Positions 25,611 through 34,849 of a DNA stretch of 64,000 nt are shown piece after piece; positions within the stretch are counted from its first letter, which is position 1; the number at the start of each line of letters is the position of its first letter. Position numbers and translations under genes: made by a program. Under the pieces are notes generated by a model, which saw only the letters and a program-made list of their open reading frames with translations, was not told the DNA's origin and did not search any database. Source of the DNA: Sphingopyxis sp. USTB-05 (GTDB lineage Bacteria > Pseudomonadota > Alphaproteobacteria > Sphingomonadales > Sphingomonadaceae); the NCBI RefSeq assembly GCF_023822045.1, contig NZ_CP084712.1, forward strand, positions 2,170,001 to 2,234,000. Reading direction: 5' to 3'.

Positions 25611-26354
25611 ATGACGACAGGGCGCAAGACAAATCGCACAGGAAGACGGCTGCTGATCCTGACGCTCGCCTCGTTGGTCGCAGCGTCGGCATATTATCTG
25701 TACGCGGGCTATTATAACGGCCCGCTGTTCCGCGACATGCCGTCCGTAAGCGCGGGCTCGGCACGGCCCGCAATCGTCATGCTGTCGGGCGACATGGGTA
25801 ACCGCACAGGCATGACGCCGAAGATCGCGGCGCGACTGCACGCACGCGGCTATGCGGTCGTCACGGTCAATTCGCTGACCTATTTCTCCCCGCGCAGGAC
25901 GGCCCAGGACGCCGCGCGGCTGATCCGTACCGCGATGGCGCGGGCGATGAAGATCGGGAACACGGGGCGTGTCATATTGATCGGCCAATCGTTCGGCGCC
26001 GACATGCTGCACGCGGGCCTTGCACAATTTCCTGCTGTCGACCGCCGGCCGATCCGGGCGGTCATATTGATCGTGCCGGGCGAGGATATCATCTTCCGCG
26101 CCTCGCCGATCGAGCTCGCCGGCCTCGAGATTCCCGACCAGCGCGCCTTGCCGACCGCATCGCGTTTGGACTGGGTGCCCGTGACATGCGTCCATGGTGC
26201 CGAGGAAGCGGGAAGCCTGTGCCCCGAATTACAGATGCCGAACGTACGCCGGGTCACCCTGCCCGGCGGACACACGTTGAAATCCGACGACCGCGCGCTC
26301 GAAGCCGCGATCCTGCCCGGTATCGGCGGCGCGCAATCAGCAAGGAGCGAATGA
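25611..26354 (+). CDS. virJ: AcvB/VirJ family periplasmic hydrolase
   Basis: 247 aa. A signal/anchor helix (RLLILTLASLVAASAYYLYA) is followed by one VirJ domain: LSGDMGNRTG, nucleophile region LIGQSFGADML (GxSFGAD, typical of VirJ/AcvB) and terminal GGHTLKSD with the catalytic His. AcvB of rhizobia and agrobacteria hydrolyses lysyl-phosphatidylglycerol and is encoded with the lysyl-PG synthase LpiA. Here the same pairing occurs, with mprF two genes downstream. The protein has one domain, as VirJ, not the two-domain AcvB. ATG 25611 is chosen; an upstream start at 25578 is possible. Confidence 0.82.
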   Translation: MTTGRKTNRTGRRLLILTLASLVAASAYYLYAGYYNGPLFRDMPSVSAGSARPAIVMLSGDMGNRTGMTPKIAARLHARGYAVVTVNSLTYFSPRRTAQDAARLIRTAMARAMKIGNTGRVILIGQSFGADMLHAGLAQFPAVDRRPIRAVILIVPGEDIIFRASPIELAGLEIPDQRALPTASRLDWVPVTCVHGAEEAGSLCPELQMPNVRRVTLPGGHTLKSDDRALEAAILPGIGGAQSARSE

Positions 26355-26355
26355 G

Positions 26356-26751
26356 ATGAGGGCCTTGGCCATGGCATTGCTATTGATCGCAAGCAGCGGC
26401 GCCGATGCGGCGACGCCAGCGACGCCGATCGGACTCTGGCAAAACCCCAAGGGCACGCTGATCGTGCAAACGCGGCGTTGCGGACAGCTTTTGTGCGGCA
26501 ACATCGTGTGGGCCGGCCCCAAGGCGCTCGCCGATGCACGCGAAGCGGGGGTGAACGCCCTCGTCGGCACCGAATTGCTCAGCGACTATCACGCGAGCGG
26601 CGCGGGTCGCTGGACGGGCCGGGTCTATGTGCCCGACCAGGGGCGTCATTTCTATTCGACGATCGAGCTCCGCACGCCCGACAGCCTGCGCATATCGGGT
26701 TGCATCCTCGGCGGGCTGATCTGCAAGCGACAGGATTGGATCCGCAAATGA
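26356..26751 (+). CDS. DUF2147 domain exported protein
   Basis: 131 aa with a signal peptide (ALAMALLLIASSGADA). The DUF2147 pattern is present: GLWQNPKGTLIVQ, CGQLLCGNIVW, then GRVYVPDQGRHFYSTI and the closing SGCILGGLICKRQDW. DUF2147 proteins are small periplasmic beta-barrel-like proteins of unknown role. It starts 1 nt after the virJ-like stop behind AAGGAG, and its stop overlaps the mprF start (ATGA), so it is part of the same operon. Confidence 0.88.
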   Translation: MRALAMALLLIASSGADAATPATPIGLWQNPKGTLIVQTRRCGQLLCGNIVWAGPKALADAREAGVNALVGTELLSDYHASGAGRWTGRVYVPDQGRHFYSTIELRTPDSLRISGCILGGLICKRQDWIRK

Positions 26752-29405
26752 CATTGCCCGAAAACGCCATGGAATGGGCACGTCGCAACAAGCGCTCCCT
26801 GTCGATCGGCACGGCGCTGATCGTCGCGGCGCTCGGCTTCACCGGTTTGTTCAGGCTGCTGCATTCGGTTCGACCGCACGAAATCCGGCGCGCCTTCGAT
26901 GCACTGTCCGCAGGCCAGATTGTCGCCGCGCTGCTGCTGACCGCCGCGAGCTATGCGATGCTGACGCTCTATGACCGCTTTGCCCTGCAGACCATCAACC
27001 GACCCCTACCCTGGCGCACCTGGGCGCTCGCATCTTTTACCAGCTATACGCTCAGCCATAATCTTGGGCTCGCGCTGCTCACCGGCGGGTCCGCGCGTTA
27101 CCGCATCTATCGCGCCGCGGGCCTCAGCGGGGGCGAAGTCGGCAGCGTCATTGCCCTGGCAAGCTTCAGTTTCTGGAACGGCGTCATCCTTCTTGCCGGT
27201 CTCGCCGCCGCGACGAGCGCGCAGATCATGCCCTTCTTCGACTGGGGCCTCTCTCTTCACTGGCTCCACCTCGTCGGGCTGGCCGTGCTGACCCTGTGCC
27301 TCATGCCACTGCTGCTGCGGCATTTCGGTCTGAAAGCGATCGAGATCGGCGGATGGCGGACGCCGCTGCCCGGCGCGAGGCGCAGCGCCGCGATGACCGC
27401 CGTCGCCGCGATCGATCTTGCCGCGGCGAGCGCGGCGCTGTTCGTCCTCCTGCCGACCCCGGATCCCGCCACCTATCCGCTATTCTTCCTCGGCTATGCG
27501 CTCGCCATTATCGCGGCGTTGATCAGCCATGTCCCCGGCGGGCTCGGCGTGTTCGAAGCGGTCGTGATCGCGGCGGTCCCCGGCGACAAGGCGGAACTGC
27601 TGGCCGCCCTGCTCGCCTATCGCATCATCTATTACCTGCTCCCGCTGCTGCTCGCCGCCCTGTTCCTGGCCTGGCACGAGGGCAAGCGCTGGCACCGTCC
27701 TGCTCGCGAGATGGCCCAAGCCGGCCAGTCCCTGCTCCGCGAGCTCGCACCATCGCTCCTCGCCGCGCTGGTATTCGCCAGCGGACTTATCCTGCTGCTG
27801 TCGGGAGCAACCCCCGCCGAAGCCGCCCGCATGCACGAACTGCGGCATTTCCTGCCGCTGCCCTTTGTCGAGGCGTCGCATATCGCCGCCAGCCTGTCGG
27901 GAACTTTGCTCCTGTTCCTAGCGCCCGGATTGCTGCGCCGCCTCGACGGCGCCTTCGTTGCGACACGTGCCCTGCTCATCGCCGCGATCCTCTTCTCGCT
28001 CACCAAGGGCGGCGATTATGAAGAAGCGCTGATCCTGTCGGCGATATGCGCGGCGCTCCAGTGGAGTCGGCCGGCCTTTTATCGCACGACCTCACTGCTC
28101 GACGCGCCGCTGTCGACCGGGTGGATCGTTGCCGCGCTCACCGCGGTCATGGCGTCGACCTTCGCTGGATTTTTCGCCTATAAGCATGTGGCCTATACGA
28201 GCAGCCTGTGGTGGCAATTCACACTCAACGGCGATGCACCGCGCTTCCTGCGCACGCTGTTCGGCATTGCAGTGCTCGTCACCGGACTTGCCCTATGGCG
28301 CCTGTTCGCGCCATCCCCTCGCCCGGACCGAGAGCAAGATGTTGCATATGATGCACTCGTCCCGGCGCTGGCGGTGACCGATCGCACCGACGCCTTTCTT
28401 GCCTATACCGGCGACAAGCATTTTCTGCTGGCCGAAGAAGGCGACGCTTTCCTGATGTACCGGATACAGGGCGCGAACTGGATCGTGATGGGCGATCCAG
28501 TCGGCCCCGAGCAACGCTGGCCCGACCTGCTCTGGCGATTGCGCGAACGCGCCGACGCGGCCCAAGGCCGGGTTCTGCTGTATCAGATCAGCGCCGACTG
28601 CCTGCCGCTGGCGATCGACCTCGGTCTATCGATCGTCAAATATGGCGAGGAAGCCCGGGTCGACCTCGCCGCTTTCTCGCTCGTCGGTCCGCATGCAAAG
28701 GCCCTGCGTCATGCAGAGCGCCGGGCGGTTCAGGCGGGCGCCACCTTCGACATCATCGCCGCAGCCGACATTCCGCACCATCTTCCCGAGCTGGAGGCTG
28801 TATCGAGCGACTGGCTCGACGCGAAAAAGCAGCGCGAAAAGGCGTTCAGCCTCGGCAGTTTCGATGCGGATTACATGCGGAATTTCCCATGTGCCATCGT
28901 GCGCATCGAAGGACGCATCATCGCCTTCGCCAACATCCTGGCGACGCCCAACCGCGAAGAGATTTCGGTCGACTTGATGCGGCATGCCCGCGACATTCCC
29001 TATGGCGTGATGGATTTCCTGTTCCTTCGCCTGATCGGATATGCGCAGACCGAAGCCTATCGGTGGTTCACCCTCGGGATCGCGCCCTTGTCGGGAATCG
29101 AGGGCCGCAGGCTCGCGCCCATTTGGGCACGCGGCGCCTCATTCCTGTTCCGTCATGGCAAGAGCCTCTACGGGTTCGAGGGGCTGCGAAGCTACAAGGC
29201 CAAATTCGCGACGCACTGGGAACCGCGCTATATCGCGGCGCCGCGCGGCATGGCCTTTGCCCTTGGCATCGCCGCGGTGCATAATATCGTCTCGCGCCCG
29301 GCCGCGAAAAAGCGGCAGCCAGCGGTCGGCATCAAGGACATCAGCCTTCATCTTCGCCAAGCGGCCGAGAATGGGTATAAGGCCGCACCGGCGATGCGCC
29401 GCTAG
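26748..29405 (+). CDS. mprF: Bifunctional lysylphosphatidylglycerol flippase/synthetase MprF (LpiA)
   Basis: 885 aa. The N-terminal two thirds is a long series of membrane helices (about 14), the first part being the flippase domain (TSYTLSHNLGLALLTGGSARYRIY, SHVPGGLGVFEAV). The C-terminal soluble DUF2156/GNAT-like synthetase domain follows (about residue 545 on: LAYTGDKHFLLAEEGDAF, GDPVGPEQRW, RWFTLGIAPLSG). It uses Lys-tRNA to aminoacylate phosphatidylglycerol and flips the product, lowering membrane negative charge. ATG 26748 overlaps the upstream stop. A two-component system starts 16 nt after its stop. Confidence 0.94.
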   Translation: MTLPENAMEWARRNKRSLSIGTALIVAALGFTGLFRLLHSVRPHEIRRAFDALSAGQIVAALLLTAASYAMLTLYDRFALQTINRPLPWRTWALASFTSYTLSHNLGLALLTGGSARYRIYRAAGLSGGEVGSVIALASFSFWNGVILLAGLAAATSAQIMPFFDWGLSLHWLHLVGLAVLTLCLMPLLLRHFGLKAIEIGGWRTPLPGARRSAAMTAVAAIDLAAASAALFVLLPTPDPATYPLFFLGYALAIIAALISHVPGGLGVFEAVVIAAVPGDKAELLAALLAYRIIYYLLPLLLAALFLAWHEGKRWHRPAREMAQAGQSLLRELAPSLLAALVFASGLILLLSGATPAEAARMHELRHFLPLPFVEASHIAASLSGTLLLFLAPGLLRRLDGAFVATRALLIAAILFSLTKGGDYEEALILSAICAALQWSRPAFYRTTSLLDAPLSTGWIVAALTAVMASTFAGFFAYKHVAYTSSLWWQFTLNGDAPRFLRTLFGIAVLVTGLALWRLFAPSPRPDREQDVAYDALVPALAVTDRTDAFLAYTGDKHFLLAEEGDAFLMYRIQGANWIVMGDPVGPEQRWPDLLWRLRERADAAQGRVLLYQISADCLPLAIDLGLSIVKYGEEARVDLAAFSLVGPHAKALRHAERRAVQAGATFDIIAAADIPHHLPELEAVSSDWLDAKKQREKAFSLGSFDADYMRNFPCAIVRIEGRIIAFANILATPNREEISVDLMRHARDIPYGVMDFLFLRLIGYAQTEAYRWFTLGIAPLSGIEGRRLAPIWARGASFLFRHGKSLYGFEGLRSYKAKFATHWEPRYIAAPRGMAFALGIAAVHNIVSRPAAKKRQPAVGIKDISLHLRQAAENGYKAAPAMRR

Positions 29406-29421
29406 CGTGGGAATCGCCGCA

Positions 29422-30108
29422 ATGTCCCGAAAGATATTGGTGATCGAGGACGACCGCACGACGGCGGACTTCATCTGCAAGAGCCTGACAGGCGAAGGAT
29501 TCGTCGTCGATCATGCCGCGGACGGGCGCGACGGCCTGTTTCACGCGACGGGCGGCGGCTATGACGCGATCGTTCTCGACCGTATGCTCCCCGGCATGGA
29601 TGGCATGGCGGTGCTCGCCGCGATGCGCGCGGCGCAAATCGCGACCCCGGTGATCATACTCTCATCGCTCGGCGCGGTCGACGCGCGGGTCGAAGGATTG
29701 ACCTCGGGCGCAAATGATTATCTCAACAAACCATTCGCCTTTTCCGAACTGCTCGCGCGCTTGCAACTGCTGATGGCGCGTCCGTCGGGCGGGACGGCAG
29801 TTGAAACGGTTCTGGCGTGCGAGGACCTGGAGATGAATCTCCTCAACCGCCGCGTGACGCGCGCCGGAAAGCGCATCGACCTGCAGCCGCGCGAGTTCCG
29901 GCTGCTCGAATATCTGCTGCGCCACAAGGATCAGGTCGTGACGCGGACGATGATGCTGGAAGGTGTCTGGGAATATCACTTCGATCCCGGCACCAACGTC
30001 GTCGACGTCCATGTGAGCCGTCTTCGCCGCAAGGTCGACGACGGTTTCGACAAGCCGCTGGTCCACACCATCCGCGGCGCAGGCTATATGCTCGGCAATT
30101 CGGATTAG
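29422..30108 (+). CDS. OmpR/PhoB-family response regulator
   Basis: 228 aa. The receiver domain has the acidic pair in LVIEDDRTTADF, phospho-acceptor Asp in IVLDRMLPGMDG and Lys in YLNKPFAFSE. The C-terminal winged helix is complete (LQPREFRLLEYLLRHKDQVVTRTMM, DVHVSRLRRKVD). It begins 16 nt after mprF and ends 5 nt before the kinase gene, so the pair is in the mprF operon and may regulate it. The stimulus could be acid or cationic peptides by analogy with lpiA; this is inference. Confidence 0.92.
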   Translation: MSRKILVIEDDRTTADFICKSLTGEGFVVDHAADGRDGLFHATGGGYDAIVLDRMLPGMDGMAVLAAMRAAQIATPVIILSSLGAVDARVEGLTSGANDYLNKPFAFSELLARLQLLMARPSGGTAVETVLACEDLEMNLLNRRVTRAGKRIDLQPREFRLLEYLLRHKDQVVTRTMMLEGVWEYHFDPGTNVVDVHVSRLRRKVDDGFDKPLVHTIRGAGYMLGNSD

Positions 30109-30113
30109 GCCGC

Positions 30114-31499
30114 GTGGCGCGAGGGAAATTCAACAGCACGATCGTCCGCCTGACCCTGATGCTCGTCCTCGCGCAGGTCGCGGCGCTCGCGCTCGGCCTG
30201 ACGGTCATTCACCGCTTCACATCGGCGACGATCCTTGCCGATGCGCGCACTGCGGCCGAAGTGGCGCGCGATGACCTGGTCGGCGAATATCGTCAGCAGG
30301 GTTTGAAAGGCCTTGTCGAGGCAATCGACTATCGCCTGAAAGTCCGCGACGACCGCAACTTCATCATATTGCTGAAGGGCCCCGACGGACGGCGGATTGC
30401 GGGCAATATCCGCGAATGGCCGGCCACGATCGCCGATACGGCCGCGTGGCGGCAAATCAGCCTGTACGACGAAGGCACAGCCGCCGCGAAACCGATGGGC
30501 GTGGTGGCGACGAGGCTTTCGGGCGGCGAGGCCCTGCTGACCGGCGAGACCCTGGAAGCGCAGCACCAGCTTGCCGACGCCAGCGAGGCGGCCTTTCTCT
30601 ATGCACTGGCGGTCGGCGTCGTGATTGCCGGACTGATGGCGGCTTTCGTCGCGTGGATATTGGCGCGCCGGATCGACGTCTTTTCCAATGCCGCCGCGGA
30701 GTTTGTCGGCGGCCGGCTCGACACGCGTGTCAGGCATGACGAAACCGGCGATGCGTTCGACCGGTTGGCGGTTTCGATCAACGCGATGTTCGGTCGTATC
30801 GCGGGGCTGGTGCGCGAACTTCGCATGGTCACTGATTCGATGGCGCACGACCTGCGCTCACCCGTTGCGCGTATGAAGGCGCGGCTCGAACAGGGGCTTG
30901 GACGAACAGACGATGCGGAAGCTCGCCTGGCAATCGGAGCGGCAATCGACGAAGCCGATGCGCTGCACAGCCTGCTCGACACAGCGCTTGAAATCAGCCG
31001 CGCCGAGGCCGGGATCGGCCGCGACCAGTTCACCGATTTCCTCCTGCTCCCGCTCCTCGACAATATGGCCGAAGTATACGGACCGCTCGCCGAGGATGGC
31101 GGATTCACGATCATCGTCGATGCCCCGCCGGAGTTGCGGGTTCGTGCGCATCGCGACCTGCTCGTGCGCGCGCTTTCGAACCTCGTCGACAATGCGCTCA
31201 AATATGCCGCCGGTGGGTCGGCAATCCGGATCGAGGCACGTGATGCCGGAAACGGCGCGATCAGCCTCGCGGTCGCCGACGACGGCCCCGGCCTCACCGA
31301 AAACCAGATCGCCGAAGCGGTGCAGCGTTTCGTCCGCCTCGACCCCGCGCGCGGCGGGACCGGTGCAGGGCTGGGCCTGTCGCTCGTCGAAACCATCGCA
31401 CATCTGCACGGGGGCACGATGCAACTCGATGCCCGGGACCCCCACGGGCTGCTTGTCCGCCTGAACTTGCCGGTCGCTGCGGGGGGCCGGACGCCCTAG
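30114..31499 (+). CDS. Two-component sensor histidine kinase
   Basis: 461 aa. Two membrane helices (about residues 12-34 and 163-186) bracket a periplasmic sensor region of about 130 residues. A HAMP domain, the H-box DSMAHDLRSPVARMKARLE, N-box NLVDNALKYAAGG, G1 DDGPGLT and G2 GTGAGLGLSLVETI follow. The GTG start at 30114 lies 5 nt after the regulator's stop. Its stop codon overlaps that of the converging gene. Cognate to the regulator at 29422. Confidence 0.9.
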   Translation: MARGKFNSTIVRLTLMLVLAQVAALALGLTVIHRFTSATILADARTAAEVARDDLVGEYRQQGLKGLVEAIDYRLKVRDDRNFIILLKGPDGRRIAGNIREWPATIADTAAWRQISLYDEGTAAAKPMGVVATRLSGGEALLTGETLEAQHQLADASEAAFLYALAVGVVIAGLMAAFVAWILARRIDVFSNAAAEFVGGRLDTRVRHDETGDAFDRLAVSINAMFGRIAGLVRELRMVTDSMAHDLRSPVARMKARLEQGLGRTDDAEARLAIGAAIDEADALHSLLDTALEISRAEAGIGRDQFTDFLLLPLLDNMAEVYGPLAEDGGFTIIVDAPPELRVRAHRDLLVRALSNLVDNALKYAAGGSAIRIEARDAGNGAISLAVADDGPGLTENQIAEAVQRFVRLDPARGGTGAGLGLSLVETIAHLHGGTMQLDARDPHGLLVRLNLPVAAGGRTP

Positions 31500-31891
31500 A
31501 TATGGACGGCATAGGTGATGACGAAACAGGCGATCGTCATCAGCAACATCGCCGCGATAAAGGCGGCGTCCGCGAGTTGCTCAAGCCGGTGGAGCCGCCG
31601 CGACGAATTCAGCCGCAAAGCGAAATAGGAAGACAACATCGCGGTCAGGAAAAGCAGCGCATCGATCGACAACAGGTCGTCGGCAAATGTCGTCTGTCGC
31701 GCAACGCTGATCGTGACCTGCAAGATGCCGATCCCCGTAAGGCAGACCCCGACCATCGCGGCGGCGATCGGACAGATCAGCCGGCAGGTGCGCTCGTCGA
31801 GTTCGGATCTGGAGATCGGCAGCGACACATCTTTTTTCCCATCGCACGACTGGCTGCATATCGGACACCGGATTGCCGAAGCATGGCCCAC
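31496..31891 (-). CDS. Small integral membrane protein, hypothetical
   Basis: Up to 131 aa from GTG 31891; a GTG at 31828 (110 aa) is an equal candidate. It has three hydrophobic helices (ICPIAAAMVGVCLTGIGILQ, ALLFLTAMLSSYFALRL, AAFIAAMLLMTIACFVI) with a basic loop RLNSSRRLHRLEQL before the last. The long form begins with a CPICSQSC cluster. No family is recognised. Its TAG (31498-31496) overlaps the kinase's TAG in the shared CTAG. Confidence 0.6.
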   Translation of the reverse strand: MGHASAIRCPICSQSCDGKKDVSLPISRSELDERTCRLICPIAAAMVGVCLTGIGILQVTISVARQTTFADDLLSIDALLFLTAMLSSYFALRLNSSRRLHRLEQLADAAFIAAMLLMTIACFVITYAVHI

Positions 31892-31909
31892 CGATTACGC
31901 GCGCGTAAT

Positions 31910-32578
31910 TCAGTCCCCTTCGCCCAGCATATAGTCCGCGACGCTGTGGGAATGGCTGGCCTGATAGGCGTTGCGGCCCCGGTTCATGTGCGTGAGGTTG
32001 AATTTCCGCACGGCACGCAAGGCGCGGGGGTTCGAAAGGAAGCGGCGGATCGAGGGGCCGCCGCGGACCCTGACGCCGAAAATATCAGCCCCACGCGGAA
32101 AAAAATGCCCGATATCTTCGGGCGCCTCGACGCATTGCTCGAGAAAGTCGTCGTCCAGATGCTCCTGCAAAACCGATCCGTCGCGCGTGAAGTCAGAGAG
32201 GTGGACGATGAACCTTGAACGAATATCCGCGCCGTCGGCATAGAGGGTGAAAAGTTCCATCCAGCTTGCGTTGACGCGGACCAGCGGCTTGTCGGAGGTC
32301 GACGGCAAGCACGAAACCGACCAGTAATTGCGCTCGGTCAGGCGCGGCAACGGAATGCAGCTCTGGCCGTAGAGTGCGAGGATTTCCAGAACCTCCTGAG
32401 CCTGCGGGCGCGTAAGCAGCTTTTGAAAGCGCGCAGCATATCTGAGCCGTTGTTCGAAGGACTCGGTGCGCTCGGCGGCATCGGGCGGGTCGCCCCGACC
32501 GTCCAGCCAGTCGCGCTGTTGCTCGGAATCCAGAAACTGGCGCAGCCCTTTGGGGCTCCGGCGGGATGTCATGCTCAT
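31910..32578 (-). CDS. Hypothetical protein
   Basis: 222 aa from ATG 32578 (an ATG at 32572 is also possible). It has no signal or membrane segment. The composition is natural for a soluble protein, with a central beta-rich section (ERNYWSVSCLPSTSDKPLVR, SWMELFTLYADGADIRSRF) and a basic C-terminal part (RALRAVRKFNLTHMNRGRNA). I do not recognise the family. It is divergent from the TonB receptor gene but separated from the Fur-like site by 155 nt. Confidence 0.65.
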   Translation of the reverse strand: MSMTSRRSPKGLRQFLDSEQQRDWLDGRGDPPDAAERTESFEQRLRYAARFQKLLTRPQAQEVLEILALYGQSCIPLPRLTERNYWSVSCLPSTSDKPLVRVNASWMELFTLYADGADIRSRFIVHLSDFTRDGSVLQEHLDDDFLEQCVEAPEDIGHFFPRGADIFGVRVRGGPSIRRFLSNPRALRAVRKFNLTHMNRGRNAYQASHSHSVADYMLGEGD

Positions 32579-32733
32579 CGCGTGACATTGAGCGACGCGC
32601 CGCCGGTCATCAATAGGTGAATGGCGGCTCGCCACCTAGGCTGTAAGCAAACCGCCCGCGGCAGCGGCTTTGGACATTTGCCCGATTCCCCGCCTTAGAG
32701 TCCGCGGCTCGAACGGCGAAGCGCGTGGGATTT

Positions 32734-32752
32734 ATTGACATTGGTTCTCAAT
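32734..32752 (+). promoter_or_regulatory. Fur-box-like dyad over a -35 element upstream of the TonB receptor
   Basis: ATTGA-N9-TCAAT with internal CATTGGTTC, placed 43 nt before the receptor start. It overlaps TTGACA (32735-32740). The site resembles alphaproteobacterial Fur boxes of the TTGnnAnTnnTTCTCAA type and fits the iron-related gene pair it precedes. Confidence 0.55.
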
Positions 32753-32794
32753 AGCGATTAGGGCGCCCCCACTATCCACATTTCGGGGGCCTCC

Positions 32795-34849
32795 ATGACA
32801 ATTCGCACTACGATCCTGACCGCCGGCACGGCCATGCTCGCGCTGGCCAGCCACACCGCACAAGCACAGGAGAGCGAAGCCCCCGGCGATATCGTCGTCG
32901 TCGGCGCACTGACCGACGTTGAGATCGACCGCGAGGAAATCGAGGTCCTCCAAGCGAACGACCTCGCCGACCTGTTCCGCGGCGTTCCGTCGGTGTCAGT
33001 CGGCGGCGGCGTCGGGCTCGCGCAGAAAATCTATGTCCGCGGGCTTGAGGATTCGCTGCTCAACGTCACCATCGACGGCGCGCCGCAGCGCGGCACGTTG
33101 TTCCATCATATCGGCCGTGTGACGGTCGAGCCCGAAATCCTGGAAACCGTGGACGTCCAGGCCGGCCCGGGCGAAGCGACCGCGGGCTTCGGCGCGGTCG
33201 GCGGTGCGATCCGGTTCCGCACCCGCAACGCCGTCGACATGCTGCAGGACGGCCGCGACATCGGCGGCATCGCCAAGGCAGGCTGGTTCAGCAACGACGG
33301 ATACAAGCTCAGCGGTACCGTCTATGGCCGCATCGCGGGCGACATCGGAATCCTCGCCTCCTATGTCCATGTGAACCGCGATCCGTATAAAGATGGCGAC
33401 GGCGTGCGCCAACTCGCAACGGGCGCCGAGCAGAATCTCGGCTTCGTCAAAGTGGGTGGTGAACTGGGCGGCGGCCACCGCGTCACCGCAAGCTATGAAC
33501 AGCGTCGCGAGAAAGGCCGTTTCGGTCAGCGCCCTAACTGGCCGGTGCTCGCCGGCGACCGCTTGTTCGAAGCCAAAGGCAAGCGTCAGACCGCCATCCT
33601 GAACTATGGTTTCGAGGGCGACAGCGGCGTCGGCATCGAGGCGACCGGCTATTGGACACGAACAAATTTCTCGCAGGACCGCTTCGACCGCTGGGGTCTC
33701 TATGGTGCCGAGATCGAAACCTATGGTTTCGACGTACGCGCGAAACTTGCCGTCGCGAACCACGACATCACCGTTGGTGCCGAGCATCGCCGCGACCGCG
33801 TGACGAGCGAATATCTCGCCGACCCCGCGATGTGGCAGCCATGGGCGTGGGATCCCAATATCGGCAGCTTCACCGAAAAGGGCTCGCTGATGGGCGTCTA
33901 TGTCCAGGACCATTGGCGCGTCGCCGACCCACTGCTGATCAGCTTTGGCGCGCGTTACGATGCGTATGACCTCGACCAGAAGACCTATCGCACCGGCACC
34001 AAGAGCGACGGGCTCAGCTTCAATGTCGGCGCCGAGTTCGAAATCGTCCCTGGCCTCAGCCTGAATGCCGGTTTCGCCGAGGCGTTCCGCGGCAAGGAAA
34101 TCGGCGACGCCTTCACGCTCGAAAAGCGTCCCGGCCGCCTGTCGCTGTCGCCGACGCTGCGGCCCGAACGCGTCGACAACCTGGAGGGCGGCGTGAAATA
34201 TGACCTCGGCGGCTTCACTGCATCGGCAGTCTATTACGAGATGACGATCAAGAACGTCATCCTCGACCAGCTCGGCCGCGATGCATCGAAGCCGATCCAG
34301 GACGCGGTCTATTACGAAAATGTCGGCGAGTTCAAATCGAAGGGCGTCGAACTTCGCGCCGGCTATCGCACCGGGCCGTTCAGCATCGACGCCTATTACA
34401 ACCATTATGATTCGCGTCTGAACGGCAACCGGATCGAGGGGTATGAACATATCGCGCTGGGCAATTCGATGGGCGACAATTGGGCGGTGACCGCCGGTTT
34501 CCAGCCGAGCGATTATTTCAATTTCCGCGCCAGCCTGACGCGCTATGAGGATCTCAACAATATCGAGGTGCTGTTCCGCGAAGTGCAGCTCTATCCAGGC
34601 GATATTTCGGAGACGCAGTTCATCGACAAGCCCGGTTATACGACGGTCGACCTGTTCGGCAGCTGGCGCCCGTTCGGGACCGACCGGTTCGAATTGCAGG
34701 CGGCGGTCTATAACCTGTTCGACAAGCGCTATATCGCGCACGCCAGCGTCGCCGATTACGGCCAGCTCGGCCTCCCCGACTATGCGATCGTGTCGGGCCT
34801 GCCCGAACCCGGCCGCAACGTCCGCCTCACCGCATCCGTCCGCTTCTGA
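32795..34849 (+). CDS. TonB-dependent outer-membrane receptor
   Basis: 684 aa. Signal peptide to about residue 25 (AMLALASHTAQAQ), plug domain with DLFRGVPSVSVGGG and the GAVGGAIRFRT motif, then a beta-barrel ending in aromatic F (TASVRF). It lacks the long N-terminal signalling extension of FecA-type receptors. A Fur-like site upstream and a PepSY membrane protein directly downstream suggest iron-chelate uptake. The ligand is unknown. Confidence 0.9.
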   Translation: MTIRTTILTAGTAMLALASHTAQAQESEAPGDIVVVGALTDVEIDREEIEVLQANDLADLFRGVPSVSVGGGVGLAQKIYVRGLEDSLLNVTIDGAPQRGTLFHHIGRVTVEPEILETVDVQAGPGEATAGFGAVGGAIRFRTRNAVDMLQDGRDIGGIAKAGWFSNDGYKLSGTVYGRIAGDIGILASYVHVNRDPYKDGDGVRQLATGAEQNLGFVKVGGELGGGHRVTASYEQRREKGRFGQRPNWPVLAGDRLFEAKGKRQTAILNYGFEGDSGVGIEATGYWTRTNFSQDRFDRWGLYGAEIETYGFDVRAKLAVANHDITVGAEHRRDRVTSEYLADPAMWQPWAWDPNIGSFTEKGSLMGVYVQDHWRVADPLLISFGARYDAYDLDQKTYRTGTKSDGLSFNVGAEFEIVPGLSLNAGFAEAFRGKEIGDAFTLEKRPGRLSLSPTLRPERVDNLEGGVKYDLGGFTASAVYYEMTIKNVILDQLGRDASKPIQDAVYYENVGEFKSKGVELRAGYRTGPFSIDAYYNHYDSRLNGNRIEGYEHIALGNSMGDNWAVTAGFQPSDYFNFRASLTRYEDLNNIEVLFREVQLYPGDISETQFIDKPGYTTVDLFGSWRPFGTDRFELQAAVYNLFDKRYIAHASVADYGQLGLPDYAIVSGLPEPGRNVRLTASVRF

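Noticed and set aside
32996..34741. 581-codon minus-strand frame opposite the TonB receptor
   Set aside because: The plus strand has signal, plug and barrel features; the minus frame has no domain and no ribosome site.
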